This document shows, one piece after another, positions 18,483 through 27,587 of a DNA stretch of 64,000 nt. The translations under genes and the position numbers were made by a program. The DNA lies in NCBI RefSeq assembly GCF_039769985.1, contig NZ_JBDNCH010000002.1:682001-746000 (forward strand). Reading direction: 5' to 3'. Below the pieces are notes generated by a model. It ran no database searches. It saw only the letters and a list, made by a program, of their open reading frames with translations, and was not told the origin of the DNA. Numbering within the stretch: the first letter of the stretch is position 1; every line of letters begins with the position of its first letter. The stretch comes from Ponticoccus litoralis (GTDB lineage: Bacteria > Pseudomonadota > Alphaproteobacteria > Rhodobacterales > Rhodobacteraceae).

Positions 18483-18932
18483 ATGGGACTGACAGTCTAC
18501 CTGTCCGGAGAGATCCACACCGACTGGCGCGAGCGCGTCATCGAGGGCGCCGAGGGGCTGGATGTGACATTCACCGTGCCGGTCACCGACCACGCGGCCA
18601 GCGACGATTGCGGCGTGACGATCCTTGGCGCCGAGCCGGACAAGTTCTGGCACGACCGCAAGGGCGCGCTGGTGAACGCCATCCGCACCCGCAAGGGGCT
18701 GGAGGACGCCGATGTGGTCGTGGTGCGCTTCGGCACGCAGTACAAGCAGTGGAACGCAGCCTTCGACGCGGGCTTTGCCGCCGCGCTGGGGAAGTCGCTG
18801 ATCGTCCTGCAACCGCCGGAACACGACCACGCCCTGAAAGAGGTCAACGCCGCCGCCATGGCGGTTGCGCGCGAACCCGAAGAGGTGGTGCAGATCCTGC
18901 GCTACGTCCTGACGGGCACGCTGCCGGGCTGA
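18483..18932 (+). CDS. YtoQ family protein
   Basis: 149 residues, the normal YtoQ length. The family resembles nucleoside deoxyribosyltransferase-type folds but its function is unknown. Visible features are TVYLSGEIHTDWR at the N-terminus, FTVPVTDHAASDDCG, and VVVRFGTQYKQWNAAFDAGFAAALGK, which matches the family core. AGAGGAAGG ribosome site upstream. Single-gene unit convergent with the GST gene. Confidence 0.87.
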   Translation: MGLTVYLSGEIHTDWRERVIEGAEGLDVTFTVPVTDHAASDDCGVTILGAEPDKFWHDRKGALVNAIRTRKGLEDADVVVVRFGTQYKQWNAAFDAGFAAALGKSLIVLQPPEHDHALKEVNAAAMAVAREPEEVVQILRYVLTGTLPG

Positions 18933-18948
18933 GCCCTGCGGGCCGGGT

Positions 18949-18978
18949 GCGAAGGGGCAAGCACGCCCGCCCCTTCGC
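18949..18978. terminator. Bidirectional hairpin between ytoQ-family gene and gst
   Basis: GCGAAGGGGC / GCCCCTTCGC, a 10-bp perfect stem with a 10-nt loop, between convergent genes. No clear T-run. Confidence 0.6.
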
Positions 18979-18984
18979 GCCGGT

Positions 18985-19687
18985 TCAGGAACCTTCCGCC
19001 GGGATCTTCATGCCACGCTGCACGGCGGGCCGCGCCATGAAGCGCTCCACATAGGCCACGGCGCGCGGGTGATCACCCCAGCCCACCGCCTCTTTCACGC
19101 CGTAGAAATCCAGCGCGTTCAGCCAGGGCGCCAGCGCCATATCGGCGATGGAGTAATCCCCGGCGATCCAGTCGCGCCCCTCCAGCCGCGTCTCGATCAC
19201 GTTCAGCAGGCGCCCGGCCTCGGTGACATAGCGCTCTCGCGGGCGCGGGTCCTCGATGTCCTTCCCGGCGAACTTGCTGAAGTAGCCAAGCTGCCCGAAC
19301 ATCGGCCCGACGCCACCCATCTGGAACATCAGCCATTGCGTGACCTCGGTGACGCTCCGCCGCCGTCGCGCCGCCGAACTGCCCGGTCTTCTCGGCGAGA
19401 TACAGCAGGATGGCGCCGGATTCGAACAGTGCAAGCGGCGCGCCATCCGGCCCGTCCGGGTCGATGATCGCCGGGATCTTGTTGTTCGGGTTGAGGCTCA
19501 GGAACTCGGGGCTTCGGACGTCCGCGTCCGACAACCCGACGCGGTGCGGCTCGTAGGGCAGGCCCGTCTCTTCGAGCATGATGGCGATCTTCACGCCATT
19601 GGGCGTGGGGAAGGAATAGAGCTGCAACCGGTCGGGACGCTGCGCGGGCCAGCGGGCGTTGATGGGATGCGAGGTAACGTCGAGCAT
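18985..19687 (-). CDS. Glutathione S-transferase (frame break)
   Basis: About 233 residues after correction. Thioredoxin-like N-terminal domain (LQLYSFPTPNGVKIAIMLEETGLPYEPHRV, NPNNKIPAIIDPDGPDG, FESGAILLYLAEKTG) and helical C-terminal domain (DWIAGDYSIADMALAPWL). It most resembles the YfcG/Ure2p-like Nu class, several of which have disulfide reductase activity; that is inference from the N-terminal pattern. The frame breaks at 19345-19350: the gene-sense string CACCGAGGTC has one C too many, and removal restores AAERHEVTQWLMFQMGGVGPMFGQLG. The AAAGGA ribosome site favours the start at 19687. Confidence 0.88.
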
Positions 19688-19839
19688 GATGGGGGTCCTT
19701 TCGGGAGGCATTCGACGGGAAATCTAGGCCCCCTGTCCGGTTTTTGCACTTGCCGGATTGTGCGAAGGCGCAGGCCACGTGTTAATGAAACCGTGCGCGG
19801 CGTCAAAAGGACGGCGCAGGGGACTTTGGGAAAACCGAC

Positions 19840-20262
19840 ATGATACAGGAATTCAAGGACTTCATCGCCAAGGGCAATGTCATGGACATGGCCGTCGGCA
19901 TCATCATCGGCGCGGCCTTTACCGCGATCGTGACGTCTTTGGTCGGGGATATCATCAACCCGATCATCGCGCTGTTCACCGGCGGGATCGACTTCTCGGG
20001 CTGGTTCTACCCGCTCGACGGCAACGAATACGCCTCGCTCGAAGCGGCGTCCGAGGCCGGGGCGCCGGTCTTTGCCGTCGGCAGCTTCATCATGGCGGTG
20101 ATCAACTTCTTCATCATCGCCTTTGTCGTCTTCATGCTGGTGAAGATGGTGAACCGCGTGAAGGCCGCGGCGGAAAAGCCCGACGAGGTCGCACCCGAGG
20201 TCAAGACCGGCCCGTCGGAGCTGGATGTGCTGCTGGAAATCCGCGACGCGCTGAAACGCTGA
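19840..20262 (+). CDS. mscL: Large-conductance mechanosensitive channel
   Basis: 140 residues. Homopentameric emergency valve that opens under hypo-osmotic membrane tension. MIQEFKDFIAKGNVMDMAVGIIIGAAFTAIVTSLVGDIINP is the N-terminal helix plus TM1 pore lining; TM2 is FIMAVINFFIIAFVVFMLVKMVNR. The loop is a little longer than in E. coli, as usual in this family. A good intrinsic terminator follows. Confidence 0.96.
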   Translation: MIQEFKDFIAKGNVMDMAVGIIIGAAFTAIVTSLVGDIINPIIALFTGGIDFSGWFYPLDGNEYASLEAASEAGAPVFAVGSFIMAVINFFIIAFVVFMLVKMVNRVKAAAEKPDEVAPEVKTGPSELDVLLEIRDALKR

Positions 20263-20289
20263 GCTTCGGGCATCTTGCACGACCCCAAG

Positions 20290-20316
20290 GCCCCGCCCCT
20301 TCGGCGGGGCTTTTTT
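20290..20316 (+). terminator. Intrinsic terminator of mscL
   Basis: GCCCCGCC-CCTTC-GGCGGGGC followed by six T residues, 28 bp after the mscL stop. A classic factor-independent terminator. Confidence 0.92.
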
Positions 20317-20529
20317 GGGAACGGGCTGGCCTGCCCCGCCTCACGCAAAACCCCGGCGCGTGCCGTCCCGAGCCTGCCCCGCACCGGCCCCGGCTGCAAG
20401 GCCGCCAAGTCCGGCAGGCGAAGCACAGCCCGCATGGCGGCAATGCGCGGTATCGGCGCCCTGCGCGGGTTGCGGGCCTGTGTCCGGGGCGCTATCACCC
20501 GCGCACGTCAACGCCTGCCGGGGGATCGA

Positions 20530-21417
20530 ATGCCCAAAGCCCTGAAATTGGCCACCGGAAGCCTTGCCGTAGGCCTTCTTGTCCTCCTGATCAAAACGCT
20601 GGCCTGGTGGCTGACCGGCTCTGTCGCGCTGCTGTCGGACGCGCTGGAAAGCATCGTCAACGTGGCGACCGCCGTGGCCGCGCTGGTCGCACTGCGCATC
20701 GCCGCGGCGCCCGCCGATGCCGACCACCCCTTCGGCCACCACAAGGCGGAGTATTTCAGCGCCGTCATGGAAGGCGTGCTGATCGTCATCGCCGCCATCC
20801 TGATCCTGCGCGAGGCCTGGGGCGCATGGCAGGCGCCGCAACCGATGACGGAACCGGGGCTGGGACTGGCGCTGGTGGCGGTTGCAAGCGTGATCAACGG
20901 CGCATGGGCCTTCGTGCTGGTCCGGCGCGGGCGGGCGCTGCGCTCTCCGGCGCTGGTCGCGGACGGCCAGCATCTCTGGGCGGACGTGGTCACCTCTGCC
21001 GGGGTCTCGGTGGGGCTTCTGGGGGCGCTGGTCACCGGCTGGCACTGGCTGGACCCGCTGATGGCGGCGGCGGTCGCGGTGCATATCCTCTGGTCGGGCT
21101 GGCAGGTGGTGCGCGGGTCGGTCGGCGGGCTGATGGACGAAAGCGTGCCTGATACGGACCTGGAACAGATGCGCACGGTGATCTCGGAGCATGCCGAGGG
21201 CGCGGTCGAGGCCCACGACCTGCGGGCAAGGCACGCCGGCCAGGCGACCTTCGTGGAGTTCCACCTGGTGGTGCCGGGCGAGATGTCGGTCGACAGCGCC
21301 CATGACATCTGCGACCGGGTCGAGGCGGCGCTGAAGGCGGCCTTCGAGGGCTGCCGGATCACCATCCACGTCGAGCCCGAGCACAAGGCAAAGCACAGCG
21401 GCATCGTGGTGCTCTGA
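20530..21417 (+). CDS. Cation diffusion facilitator (CDF) transporter
   Basis: 295 residues. Proton-coupled divalent metal efflux protein of the inner membrane. The metal-site motif in TM2 (LLSDALES), the loop motif DHPFGHHKAEYFSA, and the TM5 motif ADGQHLWADVVTS are present. A cytosolic C-terminal domain (HAGQATFVEFHLVVPGEMSV, CRITIHVEPE) completes a normal CDF. Zn, Fe, Co or Mn are all possible; the sequence does not decide. I chose 20530 because it opens directly onto MPKALKLATGSLAVG before TM1. The open frame extends further up but runs through the mscL terminator. Confidence 0.9.
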   Translation: MPKALKLATGSLAVGLLVLLIKTLAWWLTGSVALLSDALESIVNVATAVAALVALRIAAAPADADHPFGHHKAEYFSAVMEGVLIVIAAILILREAWGAWQAPQPMTEPGLGLALVAVASVINGAWAFVLVRRGRALRSPALVADGQHLWADVVTSAGVSVGLLGALVTGWHWLDPLMAAAVAVHILWSGWQVVRGSVGGLMDESVPDTDLEQMRTVISEHAEGAVEAHDLRARHAGQATFVEFHLVVPGEMSVDSAHDICDRVEAALKAAFEGCRITIHVEPEHKAKHSGIVVL

Positions 21418-21880
21418 AGCGCCCGCCTTGCCCCGCAGCCTGCCGCCGAACGGCTGGCGCGATGCGGGGCGCCGATGTGCCGGGACGCGGCAGGCCTGTC
21501 AGGGTGCGATGTCACGGGTTGGTGACGCGACATTGCAGAAGCCTGCACAGCGCCGTTTCGCCAGGGTGACGACCGGGCGCCACTGGCGAGGATGGAGGGG
21601 GCGCTGCCCCCGCTGCGCTCCCCCGAGGGTATTTGGACCAAGAAGAAACACAGGGGGGCGGCAGGTCGGGGCCGCGCGACGGGCGGCGGCGGTCGAAGAC
21701 CCTTGCCGGCATATGGGCTGCGCCGGGGGCTCCGGGGCGGTGGGTCCGGCGCGGGTGAGAGGGCCCGTGCCGGATCAGGTGGCTGTGTCCGGTGTCATCG
21801 ATGATCTGCGCGGGCCGGGGCACCGGCCCAGAGCATCCGGGCAGAGAGGGGCGGCCCCGCGCGGGACCGCCCCGGTTCGT
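21418..21880. other. 463-bp convergent intergenic region
   Basis: No gene recognised. It contains repeat copy 2 (21595-21649). The rest is GC-rich sequence with weak open frames whose codon pattern does not look coding. Confidence 0.5.
21595..21649 (+). repeat. Dispersed intergenic repeat, copy 2
   Basis: GGAGGGGGCGCTGCCCCC, then GCTGCGCTCCCCCGAGGGTATTTGG and a purine-rich AAGAAGAAA tail. Same order of parts as copy 1; between the convergent CDF and dimethylglycine dehydrogenase-like genes. Confidence 0.75.
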
Positions 21881-24384
21881 TCAGCCGTCCTTGCGGATGG
21901 TTTCGTTCTTCGGATCGTAAGGGCTGTCCTCGGTGATCTCGGCATCCCAGAGCGCGTCGAGGATCTTCACCTTCAGCCCGGTGCCGACGACGGCCTGCTC
22001 GGGCTTGACGTAGCCCATGCCGATGGACTTGCCGAAGGCCACCGAGTAGCCGCCCGAGGTCAGGCGACCGACGCGCTCGCCCTCGGGGGTATACAGCACC
22101 TCGCGGCCCTGGGGATCGGCGTCCTCCGGGCCGTCGATCAGCATGGTCACGCACTTGGAGCGGATGCCCGTGGCCTCCATCGCCTCTTTGCCGTGGAAAT
22201 CCTTGGACAGGTCGACGAAGCGCGGCAGATCGGCCTCGAGCGGGGTGGCGTCGCGGCCAAGCTCGTTGCCGAAGGCGCGGTAGCTCTTTTCCTGCCGCAG
22301 CCAGTTCTGCGCGCGGGCGCCGACCGGCCTGATGCCGTGCTTCTCACCCGCCGCCATGAGCTGATCCCAGAGGTAGGCGCCCATCTCGACGGGGAAGTGC
22401 AGTTCCCAGCCAAGCTCGCCGGTATAGGCCACACGGATCGCATTGACCGGGCACATGCCCAGTTCGATCCGGCGCGCCGAGAGCCGGGGAAACGCTTGTT
22501 CGACAGGGCGGTTTCCGGCTCCGCGTCGCGGATCAGCTCCGCCAGAACGGCGCGCGACTTCGGCCCCGCGATGGCGTAGACGCCCCACTGCGTGGTCACG
22601 TCCTGCACGATGACCAGCTTGCCGGTCTCGGCCATGAAGTCCTCGACCGCCTTTTGCAGGAAGTCGCTGTCATAGGCCTGCCACGCGCCCGCCGAGACGA
22701 GGTAGTAGTCGTTCTCGCCGTTGCGGACGATGGTGTATTCCGTGCGCGTCGTGCCCTTGGACGTCAGCGCGTAGGTCAGGTTGATGCGGCCCACCTTGGG
22801 CAGCCTGTTGCAGGTGAAGAGGTCGAGGAACTCGGTCGCGCCGGGGCCCTTCACCGTGTGCTTGGTGAAGGCGGTGGCGTCGATCAGGCCGACGCCCTCG
22901 CGGATCGCCCCGGCCTCTTCGACGGCATACGGCCACCAGCCGCCACGGCGGAAGGACCGCGCGTCGTGGTCGAAATTCTCATCCGCATCCAGCGGGCCGT
23001 AGTAGTTCGGACGTTCCCAGCCGTTGACGCAGCCGAACTGCGCGCCAAGCGCCTTCTGCCGGTCGTAGGCGGGGGCGGTGCGCAGCGGGCGGGCCGCCGG
23101 GCGCTCTTCGTCCGGATGGTGCAGGACATAGACGTGGTCGTAGGCCTCTTCGTTCTTCTTCACCGCCCATTCGGTCGTCTGCCAGGCGCCGAAGCGCTTG
23201 GGGTCCAGCGAGGCCATGTCGATCTCGGCCTCGCCGTCCACCATCATCTGGGCAAGGTAGTAGCCCGCGCCACCGGCGGCGGTGATCCCGAAGGAGAAGC
23301 CCTCGGCCAGCCACATGTTGCGCAGGCCCGGCGCCGGGCCGATCAGCGGGTTGCCGTCGGGCGTGTAGCAGATCGGGCCGTTGAAGTCGTCCTTGAGGCC
23401 CACCTCTTCGGACGAGGGGATGCGGTGGATGAAGGACATGTATTCCTCTTCGATCCGCTCGAGGTCGAGCGGGAAGAGGTCGGCCCGGAAGCTGTCCGGC
23501 ACACCGTACTGGAAGCGCGCGGGGGCGCCCCGCTCATAGGGGCCGAGGATCCAGCCGCCGCGCTCTTCGCGGACGTACCACTTGGCGTCGGCGTCGCGGA
23601 TCACCGGGTGCTGGTCGTTGTTCTTGCGGTATTCGACCAGCGCCGGGTCGGGCTCTGTCACGATGAACTGGTGCTCGACCGGGATGGCGGGCGTGCGAAT
23701 GCCCAGCAGTTTCGCGGTCTTCTGCGCATGGTTGCCGGTGGCAGTGACCACATGCTCGGCGGTGATGGTGATCTGCTCCTCGGAGGGCACGAGGTTGCCG
23801 CCCTTCTCGACCATCTTGGTGCAGGTCACCTGCCATTCCGAGCCGGTCCAGTGGTAACCGTCCACCTGCCACTTGCGCTCGATCGTGACGCCGCGCTGGC
23901 GGGCGCCCTTGGCCATGGCCATCGTCACGTCCGCCGGATTGATGTAGCCGTCGGTCGGGTGGTAGAGCGCGCCCTTCAGATCCCCGGTGTTGATCAGCGG
24001 CCAGCGCTGCTTGATCTCGTCGGGGGTCATCCAGGCGTAGGGCACGCCGCAGGTCTCTGCGGTGGTGGCATAGACGCGGTATTCGTCCATGCGCGCCTCG
24101 GTCTGCGCCATGCGCAGGTTGCCCACCACGAAGAAGCCCGCGTCCAGCCCTGTCTCTTCCTCCAGCGTCTTGTAGAACTTGATCGAGTAGTCGTGGATGT
24201 GGGTCGTCGCATAGGACATGTTGAAATAGGGCAAGAGGCCCGCGGCGTGCCAGGTGCTGCCGCTCGTCAGCTCGTCACGCTCCAGCAGCATGACATCCTG
24301 CCACCCGGCCTTGGCGAGGTGGTAGGCGATAGAGGTGCCGACGGCGCCACCACCGACAACAAGGGCTTTGACATGGGTCTTCAT
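21881..24384 (-). CDS. Dimethylglycine dehydrogenase-like FAD/GcvT protein (frame break)
   Basis: About 834 residues after correction. N-terminal DAO-type FAD domain (VKALVVGGGAVGTSIAYHLAKAG, ELTSGSTWHAAGLLPYF) followed by FAO_M and GcvT folate-binding domains (RTEYTIVRNGENDYYLVSAG; IELGMCPVNAIRVAYTGELGWELHFP). This architecture oxidatively demethylates dimethylglycine or sarcosine, passing the one-carbon unit to tetrahydrofolate; in Roseobacters it belongs to glycine betaine catabolism. The frame breaks at about 22488-22494: one C is missing from a C-run, and correction gives SNKRFPRLSARRIELG. It stands alone, so substrate assignment rests on domain order only. Confidence 0.87.
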
Positions 24385-24805
24385 CGGGCAGGACTCCGGC
24401 GCTTGCGTTTCAACTCTTCCCTTTTAGCGAATCCATGGCCGCGCGCAGAGCGCACCCGACGCCTGACCGCATGAAACCGACAGAGCCTGCGCCGCCCGGG
24501 GTTATCTGCGCCGCAGGGCTGTCCGGCCCGGCCATCGGCGGATCGGGGCCGCGCGGCACCGGCAGGCCCTGCAGCCTGGCCACCCGGTCCCCGGTTGCCA
24601 GGCCGCGCCGCCGCCGCGGCCCCGCGGAGGCCGGTAGCCTGCCCTCGCCCGCCCCCCGCGCCATCATCACACGGGACCGGCCTCCGGCAAATCCTTGCTG
24701 ATTTGCCATGTACGGGGCCTTTCGCATCGCCGGACCCGGGCCTATAAGGACGACTGGCCCCGGCTGTCAGAGTCGCGGGCCCCTGAGGCAATGGGGCAGG
24801 ACACT
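24385..24805. other. 421-bp divergent intergenic region before mreB
   Basis: No gene recognised. It must hold the promoters of mreB and of the divergent dimethylglycine dehydrogenase-like gene. I saw no obvious riboswitch fold or strong palindrome. Confidence 0.5.
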
Positions 24806-25853
24806 ATGTTTGGACTGGACGGACTCATGGGCATGTTCTCTTCGGACATGGCCATCGACCTTGGCACGGCGAATACCCTCGTCTACGTGAAGGGCAAGGG
24901 TGTCGTCCTGTCGGAACCTTCCGTGGTGGCTTACCACATCAAGGACGGCCAAAAGAAGGTTCTGGCGGTCGGTGAGGATGCCAAGCTGATGCTGGGCCGG
25001 ACCCCGGGCAGCATCGAGGCGATCCGCCCGATGCGCGAAGGCGTGATCGCGGATTTCGACACCGCCGAGGCGATGATCAAGGAATTCATCCGCAAGGTGC
25101 ACCGTCGCTCGACCTTCTCGAAGCCCAAGATCATCGTCTGCGTGCCGCATGGCGCCACCCCGGTCGAAAAACGCGCCATCCGCCAGTCGGTGCTCTCGGC
25201 GGGCGCCCGCAAGGCCGGGCTGATCGCCGAGCCCATCGCGGCGGCCATCGGCGCGGGCATGCCGATCACCGATCCGACCGGCAATATGGTCGTGGATATC
25301 GGCGGCGGCACCACCGAGGTGGCGGTCCTGTCGCTGGGCGACATCGTCTATGCGCGCTCTGTGCGAGGTCGGCGGCGACCGCATGGACGAGGCCATCGTC
25401 AACTACCTGCGCCGCCAGCAGAACCTCCTGGTGGGCGATTCCACCGCCGAGCGCATCAAGACCTCGATCGGCACCGCGCGCATGCCCGACGACGGACGCG
25501 GCAGCAGCATGCAGATCCGGGGCCGCGACCTGCTGAACGGCGTGCCCAAGGAAACCGAAATCAGCCAGGCGCAGGTCGCCGAGGCGCTCTCGGAACCGGT
25601 GCAGCAGATCTGCGAGGCGGTGATGACCGCGCTCGAAGCCACGCCGCCGGACCTTGCCGCCGACATCGTCGACCGGGGTGTCATGCTGACCGGCGGAGGC
25701 GCCCTTCTCGGCGACCTCGACCTCGCCCTGCGCGAACAGACCGGGCTTGCCGTCTCCATCGCCGACGAGTCGCTGAACTGCGTGGCTCTGGGCACCGGAA
25801 AGGCACTGGAATACGAAAAGCAGCTGCGCCACGCCATCGACTACGACAGCTGA
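24806..25853 (+). CDS. mreB: Rod-shape actin homologue MreB (frame break)
   Basis: 348 residues after correction, normal for MreB. It polymerises on the inner membrane and directs lateral wall synthesis. N-terminal amphipathic FGLDGLMGMFSSD, phosphate-1 motif IDLGTANTLVYVKGKG, and adenosine and phosphate-2 regions (VVDIGGGTTEVAVLSLGDIV, VMLTGGGALLGDLD) are present. The frame breaks at 25364-25368: GTGCGAGGTCGG carries one extra base before GAGG or at CG, and the frame resumes at VGGDRMDEAIVNYL. The gene is normally essential in rods, so an error is far likelier than a pseudogene. ATG 24806 is preferred; 24791 is also possible. Confidence 0.93.
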
Positions 25854-25912
25854 GCGCCATCCGCGCGTCGACCAGCGGCGCGCCCTCTGCACCGGCGCCA
25901 GGGCGCGGCGCC

Positions 25913-25973
25913 GCTTCTCTTCTTCTGTCCGGAAATATCCCGGAGGGGTCCGGGGAGGCAGCGCCTCCCCGGC
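25913..25973 (-). repeat. Dispersed intergenic repeat, copy 4 (inverted)
   Basis: On the minus strand this reads CCTCCGGGATATTTCCGGAC followed by AGAAGAAGAGAAG, nearly identical to the 3' part of copy 1. A variant hairpin GGGGAGGC-AGC-GCCTCCCC replaces the usual GGGGGCTCTGCCCCC. It lies between mreB and mreC, the only copy between co-directional genes. Confidence 0.7.
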
Positions 25974-26125
25974 CGGTCGCCTGCGCAGCGCGCAGGCGAA
26001 ACCCCGGAATGCGCAACTCTCCACCGATCCGGCCCAAGGCGCGCTTTGGCGCATTGCACCGGCCTGTAAACTGTACCAACTGCCCCGAACGCGGTAAAAC
26101 GCGCGAGATCCAGCACCGGAGCCCG

Positions 26126-27041
26126 ATGGCCAGCGACCGCAGCAACCCGGACGATTTCACCGCCCCGCTGAAGCGTCTGCTTCTGGCGATCCTCGTGCTG
26201 TGTCTCGGCGGCATCTTCCTGGTTTGGCGCATCGACAGCCCGCGGGTCGAACGGTTCCGCGCCCATGTGATCGACGCCGTCGTGCCGCGCATGGACTGGG
26301 CCATGGCACCGGTCACCGGCACGGTGCGGCTGTTCCGCGACTTCCAGTCCTACCAGCGCCTGCACGAGCAGAACCAGGAGCTGCGCCGCGAGTTGCGCCA
26401 GATGACCGCCTGGAAAGAGGCCGCGCTGCAGCTGGAGCAGGAAAACGCCCGGCTGCGCGATCTCAACAACGTCCAGCTGGACCCGCGCCTGACCTATATC
26501 ACCGCCGTTGTCCTGGCCGACTCCGGCTCGCCCTTCCGGCAGTCGGCGCTGATCAATGTCGGCTCGCGCGACGGCATCGTCGATGGCTGGGCGACGATGG
26601 ACGGCATCGGCCTCGTCGGCCGGATTTCTGGCGTCGGCAACAACACCAGCCGGGTGATCCTGCTGACCGATGCCAGCAGCCGCATCCCGGCGGAAATCCA
26701 GCCCTCGGGGCAGCGGGCCCTGGTGGTCGGCGACAATACCGCCGCGCCCCCCATCGACTTTCTGGAAAACCCCGACCTCGTGCGCCCCGGCGACCGCATC
26801 GTCACCTCGGGCGACGGCGAGGTCTTCCCCCCGGCCTGCTGATCGGACAGGTGGCGCAGGATCCGGGCGGGCGTCTGCGCGTGCGGCTGTCGGCGGATTA
26901 CGAGCGGCTGGAATTCCTGCGCGTGCTGCGCGACCACGGCGCCCATCGCGTCTCCGGCCCCTCGTCGCTGATCCTGCCGGAGGTGCCCCCCGGCGCCCTG
27001 TCCGAGGCGGAAGAAAGCCCCGCCCCCGCGGAGGCCGCTAG
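26126..27041 (+). CDS. mreC: Rod-shape protein MreC (frame break, 3' end uncertain)
   Basis: Bitopic membrane protein linking MreB to the periplasmic wall enzymes. One membrane segment (about residues 14-32, RLLLAILVLCLGGIFLVW), a coiled coil (RLHEQNQELRRELRQMTAWKEAALQLEQENARLRDL, about 75-110) and the beta-barrel domain (VLADSGSPFRQSALINVG; GLVGRISGVGNNTSRVILLTD). The frame breaks at about 26834-26840, where one G is missing; correction gives EVFPPGLLIGQVAQDPGG. After the break the open frame runs into mreD without a stop; a TAG at 27039-27041, 4 nt before the mreD ATG, is the expected end and would need one more deleted base. The 3' end is therefore tentative. Confidence 0.82.
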
Positions 27042-27045
27042 CGCC

Positions 27046-27587
27046 ATGGCAGAGAACAGCCCCGCCCGGCTCTGGTCCATGCGCCTTGTCTATCTCGCGC
27101 TGGCGCTGCTGATCGCCTTTGTCCACCTGCTGCCGATGCAGACCCTGCCCGAAGCCGCCTCGCCGGGCCGGACCTGCTGACGACGCTGACCTTCGCATGG
27201 GCCCTGCGGCGCCCCGCCTACGTGCCCGCGCTGCTGATTGCGCTGGTCATGCTGCTGGCGGATTTCCTGTTCCAGCGGCCGCCGGGGCTTTGGGCGCTGC
27301 TGGTCCTGCTGGCGACCGAGTGGCTGAAGAACCGCGCCCGCACCGTGCGCGAGAACACCTTCGTGGCCGAATGGCTGACCGCCGCCGGGGCGCTCTTGTG
27401 CATCACCCTGGTCTACCGGCTGACTCTCGGGATCTTGATCGTGGCACCGGGAATGTTCTCCCTCGCGCTCATGCAGTATGGTATGACCGTTCTCGCCTAT
27501 CCGCTGGTGGCCGCCGCCAGCTACGTCGTCTTCGGGGTGCGCCGCACGACCCCGGGCGAATTCGACCACACGGGACGCACGCTATGA
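27046..27587 (+). CDS. mreD: Rod-shape membrane protein MreD (frame break)
   Basis: About 180 residues after correction. Integral membrane protein of the elongasome with five or six hydrophobic segments (LVYLALALLIAFVHLLPMQ; YVPALLIALVMLLADFLF; ALLCITLVYRLTLGILIV; PLVAAASYVVFGV). RPPGLWALLVLLATEWLKNR is the conserved core. The frame breaks near 27163-27168 where one C appears lost (GGGCCGGA); correction gives SPGPDLLTTLTFAW. The end overlaps mrdA by ATGA. Part of mreBCD-mrdA-rodA. Confidence 0.85.

Noticed and set aside
22654..24474. A 606-codon plus-strand open frame opposite the dimethylglycine dehydrogenase-like gene
   Set aside because: Composition of an antisense shadow (RRG, VDQ, HLG repeats), no domain, no ribosome site.
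24385..24805. Glycine riboswitch before the dimethylglycine dehydrogenase-like gene
   Set aside because: No tandem aptamer-like conserved cores noticed in the region by eye.
24806..27587. mreB, mreC and mreD as pseudogenes
   Set aside because: Each has one single-base break (mreC perhaps two) and otherwise conserved sequence, and the essential downstream mrdA and rodA are intact; sequence error is the simpler reading.
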